This document shows positions 14,811 to 16,504 of a stretch of 16,504 nt of DNA, one piece after another. The translations under genes and the position numbers were made by a program. The number at the start of each line of letters is the position of its first letter. The first letter of the stretch is position 1. Origin of the DNA: Verrucomicrobiales bacterium (GTDB lineage Bacteria; Verrucomicrobiota; Verrucomicrobiia; Verrucomicrobiales; DEV007); assembly GCA_002705125.1 (NCBI GenBank), contig PAHQ01000057.1:14794-31297 (forward strand), written 5' to 3'. A model generated the notes under the pieces. That model was not told the origin of the DNA and ran no database searches. It was given only the letters and a program-made list of their open reading frames with translations.

Positions 14811-16262
14811 TTAATAAATAATTATTTCATACTCAAATTCCATTTTACCGTCTTGAGTTTTCTCAATAAGTTCATTTGGAACCGGAGGGATTTTTGCGCG
14901 AAGAATGCCGCTAATAGAAAAATCGACTACTACCGGGTCAGCATCATTACGAAGCATACGAATATCTACGATACGCCCATCTCGATCAACCCAAAATCTA
15001 ACTTTTAGAGAACCGTACTTCACAAGATCAGCATGAGCTGATCGCTCTTTATGCCAGCTTTTTTGAATCGCTAAATCTACTTTCTTTTTGTAATGACCAA
15101 ACTCTGTCTCCTGAACATTCATTGCTGCTTGGCCAAGATTGCTCAATTTTCCTAAATTTCTTTTTTTTGGTGAATGCACTTGGAAGGCAGGCTCGGTAGG
15201 CAATTTCTCGATTATATCCAATTTTTCAGGCACTACATCTTCTAAGAAATCATCATTAGTTAGAGTTTCAGCAGGGATACTTTCAGTAATTTCTGGAGAC
15301 TTTATTGTTATTGGCTCTTCTGGAATTTTTGTTAAATCATCTTCTTCACCTATAGCTCTTAACGATAAATCAGGCTCATTAGGGGTAACAAAATCAGAAA
15401 CACTCTCAGACTTATCATTCGATTTTAATGACTCAATAGAAGTTTCTCTCTTGGAGACATTAGTCTGAATGAATTGAGGAATAACTGGGAAACTTATATT
15501 TTCTTTAATTTCTCCATCAGAATATTCTTTTCTGGCAAGGTCACCAAAGGGTAAGTCCTTCCCAACGATATTTGGAGCATCTTCATCCCCTTCATTTGAG
15601 GGCTTTAAATCGCTAGCAGCAATTGTATTACGATCAGATTCAAAAACCGCATTCTCAGGTATGACCTGAGAGGATTTATTTGAATCAGTTCTTAGGAAAT
15701 TCTTTTCAATTTCTTCAGATCTTTCAACATCAAACATCTCAGGAAGCAAAACAACCAAATCGTCCTCATCTTTTGAAACGCTCATTTTAAGTTCAGTCAC
15801 TCCACTAATAGATGGTAAAGTCGAAGCGACTACAAAATGGTAAGTTTTTCCACTTTCGGCATTAAATTGAATTTTAGATTCTTTATCATCATTTGAAGTT
15901 TCAACTTTGACTAACGTCTCAAGGACAGCGCCTTGATAGACATCACAAACTGCCTCAAACCCAAAGCTTTCAACTTCTAGAGACACATCACAGCTCACTA
16001 TCGGAGTCCACTTCCACCAAACAGAACCTCCCTCAGCTCTACCAGAATGTACTGGCTCATTATTTTCTCTAGAAAAATATTTAGTATTAATGGAAGAAGA
16101 AAAGTAATCTTGAGAACTAATTTTAGTGGCTTCCCTAAAATCATCATTGATTGGTGGCATAGAGCGCCGATATGCAAGAATTGTCGTTAGCCCACAAACA
16201 AACATTAAGTGTAGACCAATCGACAATAGAATTGCATGTCTAATCTGTTGCCTTGTTATCAT
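14811..16262 (-). CDS. TonB-like protein with inserted beta-sandwich (PPC-like) domain
   Basis: A 483-residue energy-transducing protein candidate. An N-terminal membrane anchor (9-31, HAILLSIGLHLMFVCGLTTI) is followed by a periplasmic domain at about 38-163 whose pattern (NDDFREAT, NNEPVHSGRAEGGSVWWKWT, NDDKESKIQFNAESGKTYHFVV) matches the pre-peptidase-C-terminal-like beta-sandwich common in verrucomicrobial secreted proteins. Residues about 164-375 are a low-complexity linker rich in Glu, Asp, Ser and Pro. The C-terminal region (385-483) is a TonB_C-type domain: YKKKVDLAIQKSWH, GSLKVRFWVDRDGRIVDIRML, then AKIPPVPNEL. Ordinary TonB lacks the sandwich and has a Pro/Lys-rich spacer. The ExbB and ExbD genes follow directly, which supports the TonB assignment. 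A TolA- or GspF-like envelope role cannot be excluded. The start is the ATG at 16262; no strong Shine-Dalgarno sequence is visible. Confidence 0.85.
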   Translation of the reverse strand: MITRQQIRHAILLSIGLHLMFVCGLTTILAYRRSMPPINDDFREATKISSQDYFSSSINTKYFSRENNEPVHSGRAEGGSVWWKWTPIVSCDVSLEVESFGFEAVCDVYQGAVLETLVKVETSNDDKESKIQFNAESGKTYHFVVASTLPSISGVTELKMSVSKDEDDLVVLLPEMFDVERSEEIEKNFLRTDSNKSSQVIPENAVFESDRNTIAASDLKPSNEGDEDAPNIVGKDLPFGDLARKEYSDGEIKENISFPVIPQFIQTNVSKRETSIESLKSNDKSESVSDFVTPNEPDLSLRAIGEEDDLTKIPEEPITIKSPEITESIPAETLTNDDFLEDVVPEKLDIIEKLPTEPAFQVHSPKKRNLGKLSNLGQAAMNVQETEFGHYKKKVDLAIQKSWHKERSAHADLVKYGSLKVRFWVDRDGRIVDIRMLRNDADPVVVDFSISGILRAKIPPVPNELIEKTQDGKMEFEYEIIIY

Positions 16263-16313
16263 TAAATATCTCAGTAAATAAACACAAAAAAAGAAAACTC
16301 TTTGATGATTATG

Positions 16314-16361
16314 TTCGCATTTTTATGCACACTTATCAACGGTTCCAAGTTGTTATGCGAA
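16314..16361. repeat. Inverted repeat TTCGCAT/ATGCGAA after rex stop
   Basis: TTCGCAT (16314-16320) and ATGCGAA (16355-16361) pair over a 34-base spacer that itself holds CAAC/GTTG around eight bases, and a competing GCAT-TTTT-ATGC hairpin (16317-16328). On the minus strand it starts two bases after the rex stop, and a T-rich stretch (TTTTCTTTTTTT) follows downstream. It could be a weak terminator or leader structure separating rex from the TonB-like gene. The remaining bases to 16263 hold nothing I can assign. Confidence 0.3.
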
Positions 16362-16363
16362 AA

Positions 16364-16504
16364 TTACTTTACGAAGTAGCTCAAATGCTCTAATTCAAGG
16401 GCAAGATCTACCGAATTAACAATTACATCATCTGGTGTTTTTAAAACTGTAGATGAAAAATTCAGAAAGGCTTGAACTCCTGCATCCACTAGGCTGTTAG
16501 CCAC
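16364..16504 (-). CDS. rex: Redox-sensing transcriptional repressor Rex, C-terminal fragment
   Basis: The last 46 codons of a minus-strand gene that enters from the right edge and ends with TAA at 16366-16364. The peptide reads VANSLVDAGVQAFLNFSSTV, then LKTPDDVIVNSVDLALELEH and LSYFVK. This matches the conserved C-terminus of Rex, where the segment equivalent to 'AGVKAILNFAP...VPEDV.V.NVDLA.ELE.LSYFL' is nearly invariant. Rex is a dimeric Rossmann-fold repressor that senses the NADH/NAD+ ratio and controls respiratory and fermentative genes. Only the dimerisation/C-terminal part is visible, so the DNA-binding domain cannot be checked. It lies 101 bases upstream of the TonB-like gene on the same strand. 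Confidence 0.85.
   Translation of the reverse strand: MANSLVDAGVQAFLNFSSTVLKTPDDVIVNSVDLALELEHLSYFVK

Noticed and set aside
16263..16363. Rex-type operator upstream of the TonB-like gene
   Set aside because: The best stretch (TTGTGTTTATTTACTGAG on the minus strand) matches only about half of the recalled Rex consensus and lacks the second half-site.

Overview
The window looks like chromosomal DNA from a low-GC member of the PVC group, most likely a marine Verrucomicrobiota. The pointers are a ThuA-like protein, a large cytochrome-like protein with DUF1549/LamG/DUF1553 architecture, two Cys-type sulfatases, and a TonB-like protein carrying a beta-sandwich domain of the kind common in verrucomicrobial and planctomycetal secreted proteins. 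No RNA gene, insertion sequence, CRISPR array or phage gene was found. Taxonomy is inferred from gene content only.

Bases 1-11603 form an accessory, catabolic-looking block in which transcription direction changes repeatedly: a partial sulfatase (-), a ThuA-like protein (+), the DUF1549/LamG/DUF1553 protein (-), a GH13_18-type sugar phosphorylase followed by a second sulfatase (+), a ribose-type ABC permease with its lipoprotein binding protein (-), and a shikimate-dehydrogenase-family enzyme (+). Two convergent gene pairs overlap at their 3' ends (CTAA at 2271-2274 and ten bases at 8641-8650), so the block is tightly packed. A 22-bp inverted repeat (10685-10706) sits centred between the binding-protein gene and the dehydrogenase gene and is the best candidate operator in the window. 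No ABC ATPase, sulfatase-maturing enzyme or local regulator for this block is visible.

Bases 11643-16504 are a same-strand (-) run, read from high to low coordinates: the C-terminal end of the redox sensor Rex, a TonB-like protein, ExbB, ExbD, peptide deformylase, a secreted SGNH hydrolase and a 46-residue single-pass membrane protein. Spacing from the TonB-like gene to the SGNH gene is -14 to +9 bases, so these are almost certainly one operon. TonB/ExbB/ExbD would energise outer-membrane transport or a Tol/Gsp-like envelope function.

How the parts may work together (inference): secreted sulfatases remove sulfate from marine glycans or glycosides, a TonB system and a ribose-type ABC transporter bring small products in, and the cytoplasmic phosphorylase and NADP-dependent dehydrogenase process glucosides or cyclic polyols. 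The most unusual items are the TonB-like protein with an inserted beta-sandwich and acidic linker, the altered substrate pocket of the AroE-like enzyme coupled to a transporter through a shared operator-like palindrome, the ABC transporter without an ATPase, and the phosphorylase-sulfatase pair.
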